From Tilletiaria anomala UBC 951 (Eukaryota > Basidiomycota > Exobasidiomycetes > Georgefischeriales > Tilletiariaceae), in assembly GCF_000711695.1 (NCBI RefSeq), contig NW_013547015.1, positions 186,001 to 250,000 on the forward strand: DNA of 64,000 nt, written 5' to 3'. Position numbers and translations under genes: made by a program. Under the pieces are notes generated by a model that was not told the DNA's origin, searched no databases, and was given only the letters and a program-made list of their open reading frames with translations. This document shows, one piece after another, positions 22,882-34,500 of the stretch. The stretch's first letter is position 1. Each line of letters starts with the position of its first letter.

Positions 22882-25800
22882 ATGGCTGACCGGCTGACCG
22901 CCCTTGCCGGCTTCCACGACTCGTCCTATTCAGTCGCATCAAACACTACAGCAGGAGATGCTTTGGGAGGTATACATGACGGAAATGTGACACAGGCCGA
23001 CGCGTCCGCCGGAGGACGGCCGATGCCTGCCTTACCGCCAGGAATGGAGACAGAGGCGAGTGTTAGCTTGATGCCTCCTCCGGCTGTCCCTCAGCGCAAT
23101 GGCACCAGTGGCACTGCTGGCGGCGCGACAAATACCTTTAATCCAGCCACATCTTCCGCAAGCAAGGCCGCCCGCGCGAAAACCCCACCACCAGCTCCCA
23201 CGAGTAAGCAGCAACAGCCGCCAGACACTGCGCAGAAGCCAGACACGCGTCGAAGGTATGGCATCACGATCGGCGGGCTCGCTGGAGATCCAGGCGCTGC
23301 AGGAGGTCTCTCTCTCGGTGAGGATGAAGATGAAGACGCAAGCGAGATGGCGGGAGGGGTCGAAATCGTTGGTGGTGCAGGTGAGCTGCAGAAAATGCTG
23401 GTGCGCAACACTGGGGTTGGTGTAGGGAGCAAGTCCGGCACACCTGCCCTTGGTGATGTGACCAGCGCCAGTGCCAGTGGTGTTGGTGTAGCTGGTGCAG
23501 AGGACTCTGGTCAATGGGGCTCGCGTGCGATGAATCGACGGGTCGCGCAAGGGACAAACCTGAAGCAATTGCAGGCTCGAATCGACTCCCTCACCACTGA
23601 GCGCGATGACCTTAAAATCGAAGTCGACTTCCATCGACGAAAGGGGAGCATAGGAGACATCGCCAGCGAGGTCATTTCGTTAAGGCAGGAGAAATTAACG
23701 TACGTTAAGAAGGTCATCAACCTCAATGACATCGTCAAGAAACAAGACAAAGTGATGACGCAACTGCGAAAGGCGAACAAGTTCTGGGAAGGAAAGAAAG
23801 TGGAGGATTGGAAGAACATGGAGGACGAGCTCCACGCACTTAGGAAACAAGCAGAGTTGCAAGCCCGGGAAAATGACAAATTGCAAGAAGAAGTCCAATT
23901 CTTCAAGAATCTGCGCGAGGATCGGAGCCGCGAGGATCGCAGTCGGTCCAGTGTTCGTGTCGGCGGTAAGGCTACCATACAGGAACTCGAGCAAGAAGTA
24001 GAAGCCTTGAAGGAGGACCAAAAGGTGGAACTGTACAAGCTGGAGACCGCGCTTGCCGACATGGAGCAGCAGCGCGATGACCTTGCAGACCAGCTCGAAG
24101 AATTGCGCCTTAGCAAGCGTGGCGCGGCCGGCGGTCGACGCAGCCTCAAAAGCGCCGAGGATAGCGACGCAGATGAGTCAAACGCCACACTCGGCACAGC
24201 TGCCGCGGAGCGCTCAGCGATCATCAGGCGAAAAGAAGAGACAATTAAGGATCTTGAAGAGCGTGAGGCGGAACTCAAGATGCAGCTGGAGGCTCTGCGC
24301 ACAGACTTGGACAGCACACAGCGCCGCGAAGATCAGTTGCGCATGAAAAATGTAGACCTTAAGGCGACGGAAGAAGCGCTGGAGCGTGAGATCAAGTTCC
24401 TCAAGGACAAGATCCAGCTGTCCGAGCGCAGATTGGAGGAAGAGGGTGAAGATGCAAGCCGTGAGATGATGGCGATGCAGAATATCCTCGAGGAGCGCAT
24501 GGCAAACGAAGTGCAGCATTGGAAGGACGAGCTGACAAGCTGGAAGCTCAAGCACGAGAGGCAGGAGCAACGCGTCGAACAGCTCGAGGTCGACCGAGAA
24601 GAGTGGGAAGCCAAGTACACAAATCTGGATTATGAGCTCACCAAAGTCGAACAGGAGTACCAAGCAGTTGTCAAGGTGAGTGATGGTTGCATCACTCGTT
24701 CCTTTGCCGCGCGATCGCATCAGAGAGCTTATACTGTTGTTCATCCAAATTAGCGTCTGGACGAGGTGGAAAAAGAAGCTGATGATCTCGAGCAAGATGT
24801 TGAAGAGCAAAAGCAGACCATCGAGCAGCTTGAAGACGACCTGGACTTACACGCTGGAGACTTAGAATACGCGAATGGCGAGGTTGCTAGGGTGAGGCAT
24901 GGCTGGACATTCGTTAAGGCAGGCATTCGCTCAAAGCTAACGGCGTTGTTCCTCAACCAGTTATCTGATCTTCTAGGTCACGTTGAACAAGAGCGGGATA
25001 CCAAGGCTGATGAGATTGATCAGCTCAATGCTGAACTGGACGAGGCGGAGATGAAAGCAGAGCAAGCGGAGCGCAGAGATCAGGCCTTGAAAGACGTGAG
25101 TGCCAATTCTCACTGCGCTTTGGTCTGTGGTCGACTGAATCAGCCATTGCTTGTTATCACAGCGCCTGAACGACGCGCAACTTCTCCTTGATGAACGCGA
25201 GGCTAAGCTTGAGGAGCTATCTGAAGCATATGAAGTTGTGCTTGCTAACAAGGAGCAACTTGCCAACGACTACCACGAAATGAAAGAGGAGCTTGGCAGC
25301 CTGAAGGCCAAGCTCACGCACTCGCAAGATGAGCTTGAGCAAACCCTTGAGGACCTCCGAGCGGAGGAGCGCTTGAACCAGCAGCAAGCGGATGACTACG
25401 CAATGCAGCTCAAGCAGAGAGAGGAGGAGTATCAGTCCAATCTTAAGAGCAAGGACATGGATGTTGCAGCATTGGAGAATCATGCCGACAATCTCAAAGA
25501 AGACGTCACGAATCTGAAGGAAGACTTGCACAAACTGCAATCCGCTTTGCGAGACCAAGCCGACCAGAGTCAGCGTCTGGGCCAGAGCCACGTCAACGAC
25601 AGATATGCTCTGGAGCTGGAGATCGACCGACTAAAGCGAGAAGTCGCAGCACTAGAGAGAGAGCTCGAATCAGCAAGCAGGGCGGCTGAGAGGAAGGAAG
25701 ACTTGCTTAAGGAGAAAGATGCTGCAGGAATCAAAGCTGTGAGTAGGACGACCAGCACTGCCTCTCTTAAACAAAGAAGATTGGCTTACCTTGCTTTGCT

Positions 25801-27062
25801 CGTTAGAACACCGACCTGCGAGACCTCGTGAGCAAGCTTGCCTCGGAACAACAGGCTCATCTCGGGCTCTCTGATCGGTTCGAAGCACAGAAGAAGGTGG
25901 GCTGCTTCCTCGAGAGAATTTTGCATATGTGCATGTTGACTTAATGCCCGACTCCCAGGCCCTTCGCGAAGCGCAAGAGGAAGCCGAGGAAGCTCGGGCG
26001 AAGCTGGAGGAGCTCGAGCACCAACGATCCGAGTACGAGCGCAACAAGAGCCATGCCAATGAACAAGCGGTCGGCCAACTCAAGGAGCGCAACACATTGT
26101 TGCTCACGATTTACCAAAGTCTCGGTCGCACCCTTGGCGCCGACAAGGGCTTGGGAGTGAGCGTCATCGGATTCACGGCAGAAGCCGCTGGCAACTATCT
26201 GACTCTTGATTCTTTCGCAGCGCAAACGAGACGATGCAGACCTCAAACCATTCACCAACTTTGGCATCTTCCATGATAGCCTCTTGTCTCGGATGAGGCG
26301 GCTTGGAGAGCTTCGGACGCACTTCGACACCAAGGCAAAAGAGATGGAGGCCAAGTTCCTGGAGCACTTCAGGTGAGTGACACCTCTCAAGGTCAGGAAA
26401 CTACTTCGCTGACGTAAATGTTCGCGATGTATAGTGCAATCAAGAAGCAGCAGGACGGGCAGATGCGCCACATTAATCGTCTCGAGCAAACACTGAAGAC
26501 AGCGTCCGACAAACAAGGAATCTGGCGATCGCGCATAGTTGCGAAACAAGCCGAGTTGGACGCTGCCAAGTCCACAAATAATGAGCTGCAGCAGCAGATC
26601 TCCTCGCTTAAGACTCGAACGGTGTTGTCTTCTCCATCATCGAACTCCAAGATCACCAATCTCAACTCGCGCGCGAACAATGCAGAACGCAAGCTTGCAG
26701 CGGCACAGACCTCTCAGCAACATGCGGAAGACCGCCTGGAGGAAACCAAACGCAGATTCGAGCAGGACGAGTCCAAGTGGGTGGCCAGAATCAAAGAGCT
26801 TGAGCTGAGATGCAAAGCTGCGGAAGAGAAAGCTTCGAGGGATCGGTCGAGCGCGAAGGAACGTCTGAAGGCTCTAGAGGAGCAGAAGCGGTGAGATCGA
26901 GCTACCCTTGTGGATACGCAGCTCGTCAGGCGCTCACACCCCCTCTCATCTGAACCCAGACGAGCCGAAGCGGATCTTCTTCGATCAAACAAGCAGTCAA
27001 AGCAGCTCGATACAGTGTTACCGCCAACGTCAGAAGCTGTAGGCCAGCCATTGGATTATTGA
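22882..27062 (+). CDS. mto1: Mto1/ApsB-like coiled-coil microtubule-organising protein
   Basis: Mto1/ApsB proteins recruit the gamma-tubulin complex to non-spindle-pole MTOCs and septa. Nine exons: 22882..24675, 24754..24891, 24961..25095, 25163..25738, 25807..25896, 25959..26156, 26221..26372, 26435..26890, 26960..27062, giving 1,213 aa. Residues 1 to about 215 are disordered. At about 226-258 a CM1-like stretch reads LKQLQARIDSLTTERDDLKI then EVDFHRR, a diverged form of the LxxxxxxIxxLKKENFxLKLxIxFLEE motif. Nearly continuous coiled coil follows to about 960. Exon 7 carries LKPFTNFGIFHDSLLSRMRR. At about 1138-1178 the sequence SKWVARIKELELRC then DRSSAKERLKALEEQ resembles the C-terminal Mto2-binding region of Mto1 (W..R..ELE..L...DR..A..RL). 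The assignment is by these two motifs and architecture. Other spindle-pole coiled-coil proteins are an alternative. Confidence 0.62.
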
Positions 27063-27350
27063 GAGCGTAGCGCGACCGTATGGGCTTGGTTTTGCGAATG
27101 TTGTATGGTTATGCTTGCATCTCGGTAAGATACATATTTGTTATGCAACGTTACGTCTGTCCTGTGGACATGCAGGAAGTGCAGTACATCCATAATCTGT
27201 TGCCTTCACAGCAAACCAGGGGCGAGTGCGGCATCGTGTGCCTTCGTCAATCGCCTTTGGAGCCTTGATCGGGATCCAGCAGTAAAGGCTTGCATTTCTC
27301 GCTCAGTCCTTCCACTTGAACACTAAGCAGCGCACGATTATGAAGGTATA

Positions 27351-30300
27351 TCAGAAGAGGAATGAAGGAGTGCTCTCAACCACAGACTCACCATCATCAT
27401 CCAAGTCAATTCCAATACCCAGGCCCATCGGCTCGCCGAGGCCCTCTTTGTCCGAGTCGCGATCCATTCCAGCGATGCGCGCCAGCTTCTTCGAAGATGC
27501 CGGAATTTGAATGCCGCTCAGCGAGCTCAATGCACCGCCGGGGTATCGACGCTCGTCATCGCCTCTGGGCGTCTTGATAAGCGGGCTGGATGAGAACAGA
27601 TCGGTGCGGATGTTGCTCGACTCGCGTTCATGGTGTGTATCACGCACCGAGGACACACTCGGCGCCGTGGGTGATCCCAGCGTGCGGTTGTGCAATTCTG
27701 GCGTGCGAAGCAGCGAAGAACCGTAGAAGCCGTTAGAGACGCCTCGCGCCCTAGCAGCTCGCGTGGACGAGCTGGGAGACTGCAGGAGCCAAGCGCGGTT
27801 TTGAGGATCCATCTTGTCGCCCACGTCGCGCTGGTCCAGACCTCCGCTACTGTAAACGAGACTGGGCATGCCGATGCTGTAAGCCGAGTGCTCCGTGCTG
27901 AAGACGCCGCCAAGGAAATCGCGACTGGGGGTACTGAGCGCGCCAGGTAAGCCCCATCCATGGCTGTTCTCGCGCAGCCGAGCGCTACGAGATGGAGTCT
28001 GCGCAGCGGCTCGCGGTGTTACCGAGCTCGGCCAAACGGAGCCGTGGTCCAATCGAGAAGGCGTAGAAAAGATATCGTCAACGACAGCATCTGTGACGAG
28101 CTCGTCATCGGAGGAGTCGAGGACGGGCCGAGCAGCTGCTGCAAAAGCACTGTGCGCCGAGCCTCGAGTGGAGCCACGAGAAGGCGTGGACGCAAAGCCA
28201 AATTGCAGCGAACTGTCAGCGTTGCGACTCGATGTCCGCATGGGCGAATTCCAGTCTGAGCGCTGCAAGCCAGCGGCAAGCGCGTTGGGGATCGCATGCG
28301 CATCGGCAACAGCGACTACTGGGTCCTGCTGATGCGTGCAGGTGACGTCTGTGGGCACACGGCTGCTCACAGGGGCGGCGAGAAGGCCAGTAGACATGCA
28401 CGAGTGCGAGGCAGAGTGGACGCTCTTGCGCTCCAGGGGGGAGCCCGGCTCGTGGAGCTGCCAGCCAAAGCGTTCTGCACGTGCACGGCCGGCAGCGGCG
28501 CTGTTTCTGCTTGCGCCATGACGGGCAGAAGAGAGAATGGGTGGGCTGGGGGCGAGCGCCAGAGCGGATGCGAGGCCATCCGAGCGCGCCGCGATGGGCG
28601 AGTTGGTTGGTTGAGCAAACACCGGTTCGCCGCTCCGCTGCGACATTTGATTGATGGCGAAACGATGCGAGCGTAGGATGGAAGGAGTGTTGATCGAGGC
28701 GAGCCCACCGGAATACGCGCTTGAGAGGGGGGTCGTCTTTGCACTAGTTCGGACTACGCAGCCATGGCAGTGCCATTGCTCATCAGGATTGTCGGTGTCC
28801 TTGAACCCGACGCAGGGCATGTGGTACCACCGCTCGCAGGTGTCGCACTGCACCATAGGCGCAGTCTCTTCGTTGAGGCCACAGAAGCAGCCAACAAAAG
28901 CGGCGCTAGCATCATGCCGAGACAGCGGCAGAGGCGTAGAGAGCGCCATGTATCTCTCGTCTGAATCAATGCGTTTTCGCTTACTAACGCGCTTCGAGCC
29001 TTTGCCTTTGCCCTTGCCCTTGCTCTTCGCCTGCTTGCCCTCTCCAGCCCGAATGACAGACGAAGCGCCTGTTTTGGCGCTGGCCGCAGCTGAGCTCGGA
29101 AGCGCAGCGACGCTCTGCGCAGCGATGGCCGCTGCTTCTGCTTCGCGGATGGCTGCCTTCCTCGCGCGGTCTGCGAGCGCCTTGGAGATCATCGGATGGC
29201 GAAGGCGATCCCCACTAGCGCCACGGGTTCGATGATGGGGCACGACGTGCAGTCGATCGCTGACCGCCTGCTGTGAAGTAGACAGAGAACTGTCGTCCGG
29301 TACGGCGACTGCTGAAGCGGAAGCGGAAGAAGGGTCGCTGTGACTCCGTTGACGAGGGAGGTGCTGCCGCTGCAGCACCGCCTCATGATCCGCCTCCTCG
29401 TCCTCCGCTTCATCTCCGCCTTCGTCACCCTCATCACTGTGACTCGCCAGCCACATCTTGACGATCTGCAGCCGCTCCAGGCGACGCGCGTTTGCATGCT
29501 CGATTGCAGCGGACCACGGGCCGCACGGGCTGTCGGGCCAGTCGAGTGCAGGGAGACGCGCTTGCAGCGGAGAGAGGTGATGAGCGAGACGCGGCTTGAA
29601 CGCCGCCGCCGCCGCCCCTGCTGCTGCTGATGCGCTCGAGAGCATTGTCGACTGCTGTTGTGACCGCGATTGCTGCCGCTGCGTGCGGGCAATGATGCTC
29701 CCAAGCAGCGAGACGTGTCTCTCGGTCCGATCGCTCAATTCGCCAGCAGCGTCGGCGAGCGCGCTATGTGTGAGCCCGTTGATCATTGTCATTGCACGCA
29801 TGCCAGCGCAGGCGCCTCCCCGACCGACGTGCCTCGCTCTGACGACGCTAGGAGAGCCGCACTCGGAAGCGGGGAACTGCGACGCGATGGAAAGGCTCGG
29901 ACTGGGTCCAGACATGGTAGTCGATGCGGACGCGGGCGCACACCGAGCAGCCGCAGACGCAAAAGTCGTAGCTCCACATGTAGAATCCGCGCCGGCGCTC
30001 GTGGTGGCTGGCTGCGTGAGCGCGGTGCTGGCGCTTTCGGTCGTACTGGCACTGGTGTCCATGCTGCTTGTGCTGCTGCTTGTGCTGTCTATGTTTGCAT
30101 GGCACGACGAAGACGAGGCCAACGCCGCTGCAGCCGCAGCCGAGGACACCGCTGGAGCAACGGCCCTAGCGACAGCGACGCGCCCGACGCCCTCGATGTG
30201 CATAGCGACCATCTTGGTTCTCGCTCCGTCGGTGACGCCGCTCCTAGCTGCCAGTAAGCCGGGTGCAGAAAAGGAGGCTGAGGCGAACGAGTCAAGCGAG

Positions 30301-31598
30301 AGTGCGCTATCGCTGTCCCTGTCAGGCCAGCCTTGGAAGGCGGTGCGTGTGGCATTACCGTTAGAGGAGGATAGCAGCGGCATGCCTGCACCGAGTCCGG
30401 CAGAAACGACAGCAACAGACGTAGGCGGTGAGCTGTCCGTCTTGAACCCGACCAGATACTCCTCGAGCAGGTCATTCGCTTCCACCTCGTTGTGCAGGTA
30501 TGAGTAAGAATGCGGATGGTGAGCACAGCGCTCTCTGCGTTGCATGTAGCGCTCGTCGTACGCAAAGCGCGCATCGCTCTCGCCTCCACGCCTGTCCTCA
30601 TGGCTCTGCCTGTCCTCGTGCTCCAATTCGTGCTCACCACGCCCTTCGCCCGAGGCGGCCAGGTAGGCCAGTGCAGAGGCGTCCGGAGCCTGCTGCAAGC
30701 TTAGCGCCGTAGCCCAGCCGCGCAAGTCGTGGAGCGTTGCTTTGGTCAAAATGCGCTGCGAGTGCTTCGATGGCTGCTGTTGCGGATGGTGCGAAGGATG
30801 TGAGGGTCTGGCGCTGGACATGCCCCTGGACGCTGCTGCTGCTGGCGAGAAGAACGAAAGGTCGCTTGAACCAGTGTAAAACTTGGCTGGTACGAGAGTG
30901 GCGGCGCTGTGCCGGCTGCTGCTACCCTCCAGTGCGACAGCTGCAGACTTCTTGGAGCGTCTCTTAGGCATGGGTTTTGGCGTCCTCGGAAGCGCTTGGC
31001 TGCTGTACTCCTGGTCCCCCTCGGCGCCAAGGAGATCTTCGACGCTACCAGGCGTGTTGTTGAGCGGCTGTACAAGGCGGTCAGAGCTAGGTAGCAGCGG
31101 TGTGCCCCAGCCGAGATGAACATTAGCGATACGCCTGCCTTTTCGCGGCGTATCCAGCACGTCCTTCTCTGCTCGTCGACGACTCTTTGCGTTGCCGCTG
31201 CGATGGCGTCCATCTGTCATTGCGCCGGCGTCGGAAGAAGAGGTGCTGGGAGCGAAGGGAGACACATCTGTTTCGGCTGCAGAGATTGAGGCGGGCGTTG
31301 CAAGGAACGGGCCATATGATGGGGTTACAGCGGCAGTGATATCCCCAGCGCGAGGTCCCATCTCGCGGCGGCGGCGACTGCTGATGGTGCCGCTTGTTGA
31401 GCTCGCGACGCTCTCCAGCGAGTGCGGGGGTGTGGAAGGTGGCATGTTCAGAGCCGGTTGATAAGAGTAAATCGTGCGTCGCTGTTGCTGCTGACTGCTG
31501 CTTGGCGTCGAAGATGCTCCTGAGGGGGGCGGAGTAGCGATGGACCCGCTGTGGCCCTGGCCTGCAACCAAGCTCTTGGGGTGCTGCGTCGCTTGCAT
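27351..31598 (-). CDS. Large PHD-finger protein (chromatin reader)
   Basis: A single open frame of about 1,415 aa, starting at the ATG at 31598 (MQATQHPKS). A slightly longer frame has no upstream ATG. One PHD finger at about residues 915-965 reads CFCGLNEETAPMVQCDTCER then WYHMPCVGF and WHCHGC, a full Cys4-His-Cys3 set with the Trp and Asp typical of histone H3 tail readers. Just before it is a basic GK-repeat and bipartite-NLS-like run (KSKGKGKGKGSKRVSKRKR). The remainder is low-complexity Ser/Ala/Thr, with recurring STPS/TPSR motifs in the C-terminal third (IFSTPSRLD, TPSRSARL, ALSTPSRDF). No SET, bromo or other domain is visible, so the complex it belongs to is unknown. The stop at 27351 may be bypassed by splicing: a GTGAGT follows DLDDD and a CTTAG lies about 75 nt on, giving an alternative short ending. 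Confidence 0.85.
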   Translation of the reverse strand: MQATQHPKSLVAGQGHSGSIATPPPSGASSTPSSSQQQQRRTIYSYQPALNMPPSTPPHSLESVASSTSGTISSRRRREMGPRAGDITAAVTPSYGPFLATPASISAAETDVSPFAPSTSSSDAGAMTDGRHRSGNAKSRRRAEKDVLDTPRKGRRIANVHLGWGTPLLPSSDRLVQPLNNTPGSVEDLLGAEGDQEYSSQALPRTPKPMPKRRSKKSAAVALEGSSSRHSAATLVPAKFYTGSSDLSFFSPAAAASRGMSSARPSHPSHHPQQQPSKHSQRILTKATLHDLRGWATALSLQQAPDASALAYLAASGEGRGEHELEHEDRQSHEDRRGGESDARFAYDERYMQRRERCAHHPHSYSYLHNEVEANDLLEEYLVGFKTDSSPPTSVAVVSAGLGAGMPLLSSSNGNATRTAFQGWPDRDSDSALSLDSFASASFSAPGLLAARSGVTDGARTKMVAMHIEGVGRVAVARAVAPAVSSAAAAAALASSSSCHANIDSTSSSTSSMDTSASTTESASTALTQPATTSAGADSTCGATTFASAAARCAPASASTTMSGPSPSLSIASQFPASECGSPSVVRARHVGRGGACAGMRAMTMINGLTHSALADAAGELSDRTERHVSLLGSIIARTQRQQSRSQQQSTMLSSASAAAGAAAAAFKPRLAHHLSPLQARLPALDWPDSPCGPWSAAIEHANARRLERLQIVKMWLASHSDEGDEGGDEAEDEEADHEAVLQRQHLPRQRSHSDPSSASASAVAVPDDSSLSTSQQAVSDRLHVVPHHRTRGASGDRLRHPMISKALADRARKAAIREAEAAAIAAQSVAALPSSAAASAKTGASSVIRAGEGKQAKSKGKGKGKGSKRVSKRKRIDSDERYMALSTPLPLSRHDASAAFVGCFCGLNEETAPMVQCDTCERWYHMPCVGFKDTDNPDEQWHCHGCVVRTSAKTTPLSSAYSGGLASINTPSILRSHRFAINQMSQRSGEPVFAQPTNSPIAARSDGLASALALAPSPPILSSARHGASRNSAAAGRARAERFGWQLHEPGSPLERKSVHSASHSCMSTGLLAAPVSSRVPTDVTCTHQQDPVVAVADAHAIPNALAAGLQRSDWNSPMRTSSRNADSSLQFGFASTPSRGSTRGSAHSAFAAAARPVLDSSDDELVTDAVVDDIFSTPSRLDHGSVWPSSVTPRAAAQTPSRSARLRENSHGWGLPGALSTPSRDFLGGVFSTEHSAYSIGMPSLVYSSGGLDQRDVGDKMDPQNRAWLLQSPSSSTRAARARGVSNGFYGSSLLRTPELHNRTLGSPTAPSVSSVRDTHHERESSNIRTDLFSSSPLIKTPRGDDERRYPGGALSSLSGIQIPASSKKLARIAGMDRDSDKEGLGEPMGLGIGIDLDDDGESVVESTPSFLF

Positions 31599-34500
31599 AT
31601 TGTTGTAAAAGCTTCGATCCAATCGTCAGCAGCGCGGGGTTCTTTTAAGAAACGGACGGTGGATCACTGTCCTATTAGAGGTGCTGCTCAGCGGTGATAG
31701 ACTTTGGGCTAGCAGTTAGATGGCGCGACTTACGATGCGGACACACAATCGAGGAGAGGTTCTTGATTTCACGCTGACAAAGAGTGCTTGCTGATCAAAA
31801 CAGATGGACATCCACCAACGAGACGGGAATGAGTCGAACCTTTGAAAAGAGGGGTGCCGAGAAGAAGCGAAGATGACAAAGCGAAGGCACTGAAAGCGAG
31901 AGACCGAGTGGAGAAATTGCAATCGCGGGAAGGGCTAGAACTCGGCTGGGTGTTTGGATGTCAGGGAAAGAGAATGCGCCGTCGGCGTTGTTCCAGCAAC
32001 TGCTGCGCTTGAAGCAACGATCACGCTCCCGATGAACGCGGGATACGAGGAGGCTGCTGGTATCCAGTGCTGATATCAACCTCAACCAAATGAAATTGAC
32101 GGGCGATGGACAACGTCGCAATGCGTCGCAGCGAGTCTAGCGGATGCGAGAAAGAAATAAAGTCGAATATGAATGGATGAAGAGATGGATGACCTTTGCA
32201 CATTATTAACGCCAGCTGCCGCACACGCACACACACACACACCACACGCACGACACTTCATCGATTGCCACGCTTGAAGCTGGGCGGCCCCACGCTTGCA
32301 ACTTCTACAGGTCGACTGGAAACCTACTATACGGTGTTTACAGTGTGTACATTGAGGGTGTATGTATGTGTTACGTATGTGTGATTCAGGGATCGAATGT
32401 GATATGATATGCCAGACACTACCAAGGAGCACGAATGATCCTCGGGCTCAGAGCCTCTCGACATGATGCGCACTCCTCGAGTCGAGAGCAGGACCCCGTC
32501 CGCGCACGTCCTCTGGACTGTCCGAGTGAGGAGTTTCCCTTTGCTGCAGGCGAGATCGCTTTTGGGGTGTACTGGGCAGCCTGCTGGCGAAGGCCATTTC
32601 TGTTTCACCTCTGCACGGGCGGACAGGCATAAGAGGGCAAGGCGGCGTTCTGTCCAACCAAGTGTTCACCCCGAAGCCATCCTTCCATTGGTGAGACTGG
32701 CACAGTTCCCAAAAGCTTGATTCGATCTGACCGAGTCAAATCGGCGCGTGCGTAGATGCGTAGTGTGTGACGCGGGAAACGTCGAATGAGAGATGGGACC
32801 GCACGAGCACGGAGGCAGTAGCTCGCACAAAAATGCGCGCAGCAACAGCGATGGGCCACCTGCAAATTGCGAGACGCGGCAATGTTAAACGTAACACACC
32901 TGTTTTGGCAGCCCACCCGCGCATCTCTCCCACAGTGCCTTGCAAGAAAGGGGGGAAGGAGAGGAGGGAAAAAATGTCCGACCATCCCCAGACAAAAAAA
33001 AAACGAAACGCGTATCACACGTATCGTGCATACGATTGTGGCGCATCGTGTGAGCGTTTGGGCACCCCCGAGTGCGCGCACTGTCTGTCTCTCGCTCAGA
33101 GCCACGCAGCGAGCATGACACACACTCCCATCTGCGATTGCGGTCGTTCATCAACCAAACTCACACCGGCCAAACAAGACACCACACGCTCCTTCCGTAG
33201 GAGATGGTCTATGTATCGACTGTTATGGCTCTCAAATCTCAACTGGATCCGATAAACTCCAAAACGGCCACTGTATTTACCTGTTCTTCGCCAGCAGTCC
33301 TAGTCCATGGTTCTTTCAAATACATCCGCTCGCGCCTCGTAAACAAGCGCATTGGCATCATACAAGGAGCATTCGACGTCCGAAATTTGGACAATTGAAA
33401 CAGCACAGCGCTGTGTATTTCCACCTGGCATTGTGCACCTCCCATTCCTTCACACGCATCCCAGCACGTGGATCGACGCTTGTGTGGAAGCAACACACCG
33501 GACTATTCTTTAGCCCATTGGAAACGACTCCTGGCCCGTCTGTGCGTCGCAGCCTCTTCTGTGCCCCAATTTCGCGACTATTTCCCGAAACAGCAATCCG
33601 CAACCTGGTCACAGACTGACACGACGCAGGGCGCCGCAGGCAGCAAGCAGTAGGTGAAGGGAAATGGGCGCCGCGCGGGAGGCTCCGCCTGCGAAAAATG
33701 CCCGAAAATGGTCTTGCGAACGGACCAGGACAACAGTGCTCCGTGTTCCGTGTTCCGTGAGTACACGTCGCGTCACGTTGGAATGCTCATGCGACGCGTC
33801 ACATGCACAAACCCTAAAAGAACTTTTGTAAACAGCGGTGATGTGTCAACTGTTGAGCCTCAAGGGCGAGAAGCGCTTCGTGCTTGCCCCGCGCGCGACC
33901 TAGGTGTGAAAGGCCCTTCATATTGGTTGATGCGTTTATGCTTGCGAGGGCTGGGTTGCATGCACGTTGAACAGTTGACCAGTCGTAGCAATTGCGAGGG
34001 GTGGTGAGGCGAAGACTGTCGTCTTGGATGGTCTTGGCACGGTGCAAATGCCAGTTGGAGGTGAGTCAAGTATGCCAAATATACCGCGAGCTTGAGTCCC
34101 GCGGCTGCTGCCTCCGTGACCGGACCCAATCGAGCGGTGTGAGAATGCCATGGCACACGTTTGTATGGGTGCCACGGCGCTCATCTGTGAGTTACAAACT
34201 GGTCATTTCAATGATGCGGACCTCTGCCGCCCTCCCGCCGATTGGCGGACTTCGACGATGTGCAGACGTCGACCAGAAGCGACAAGCTCGCACCACGCTC
34301 CACCTCAGCTCTCGAAGGAGGCAGCACACCGGGGCGCAAGCTGATCGCTTTCTGCCAAGTCGGCACATCGGAAAGAAGATCGTCTATGTGCAAGTTTTGA
34401 ATGTTCGGCATCGATCCAGTCAGTCCAATGTTTGCTCCTGGGGCACTCCTCCGAGTTGAGCTGGGTGTATTGTTATAAATGAGCGCGCCATACGGTGCTA

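Noticed and set aside
33654-34156. Overlapping frames on both strands in the 3.7-kb gap
   Set aside because: No motif, mixed composition, no splice context.
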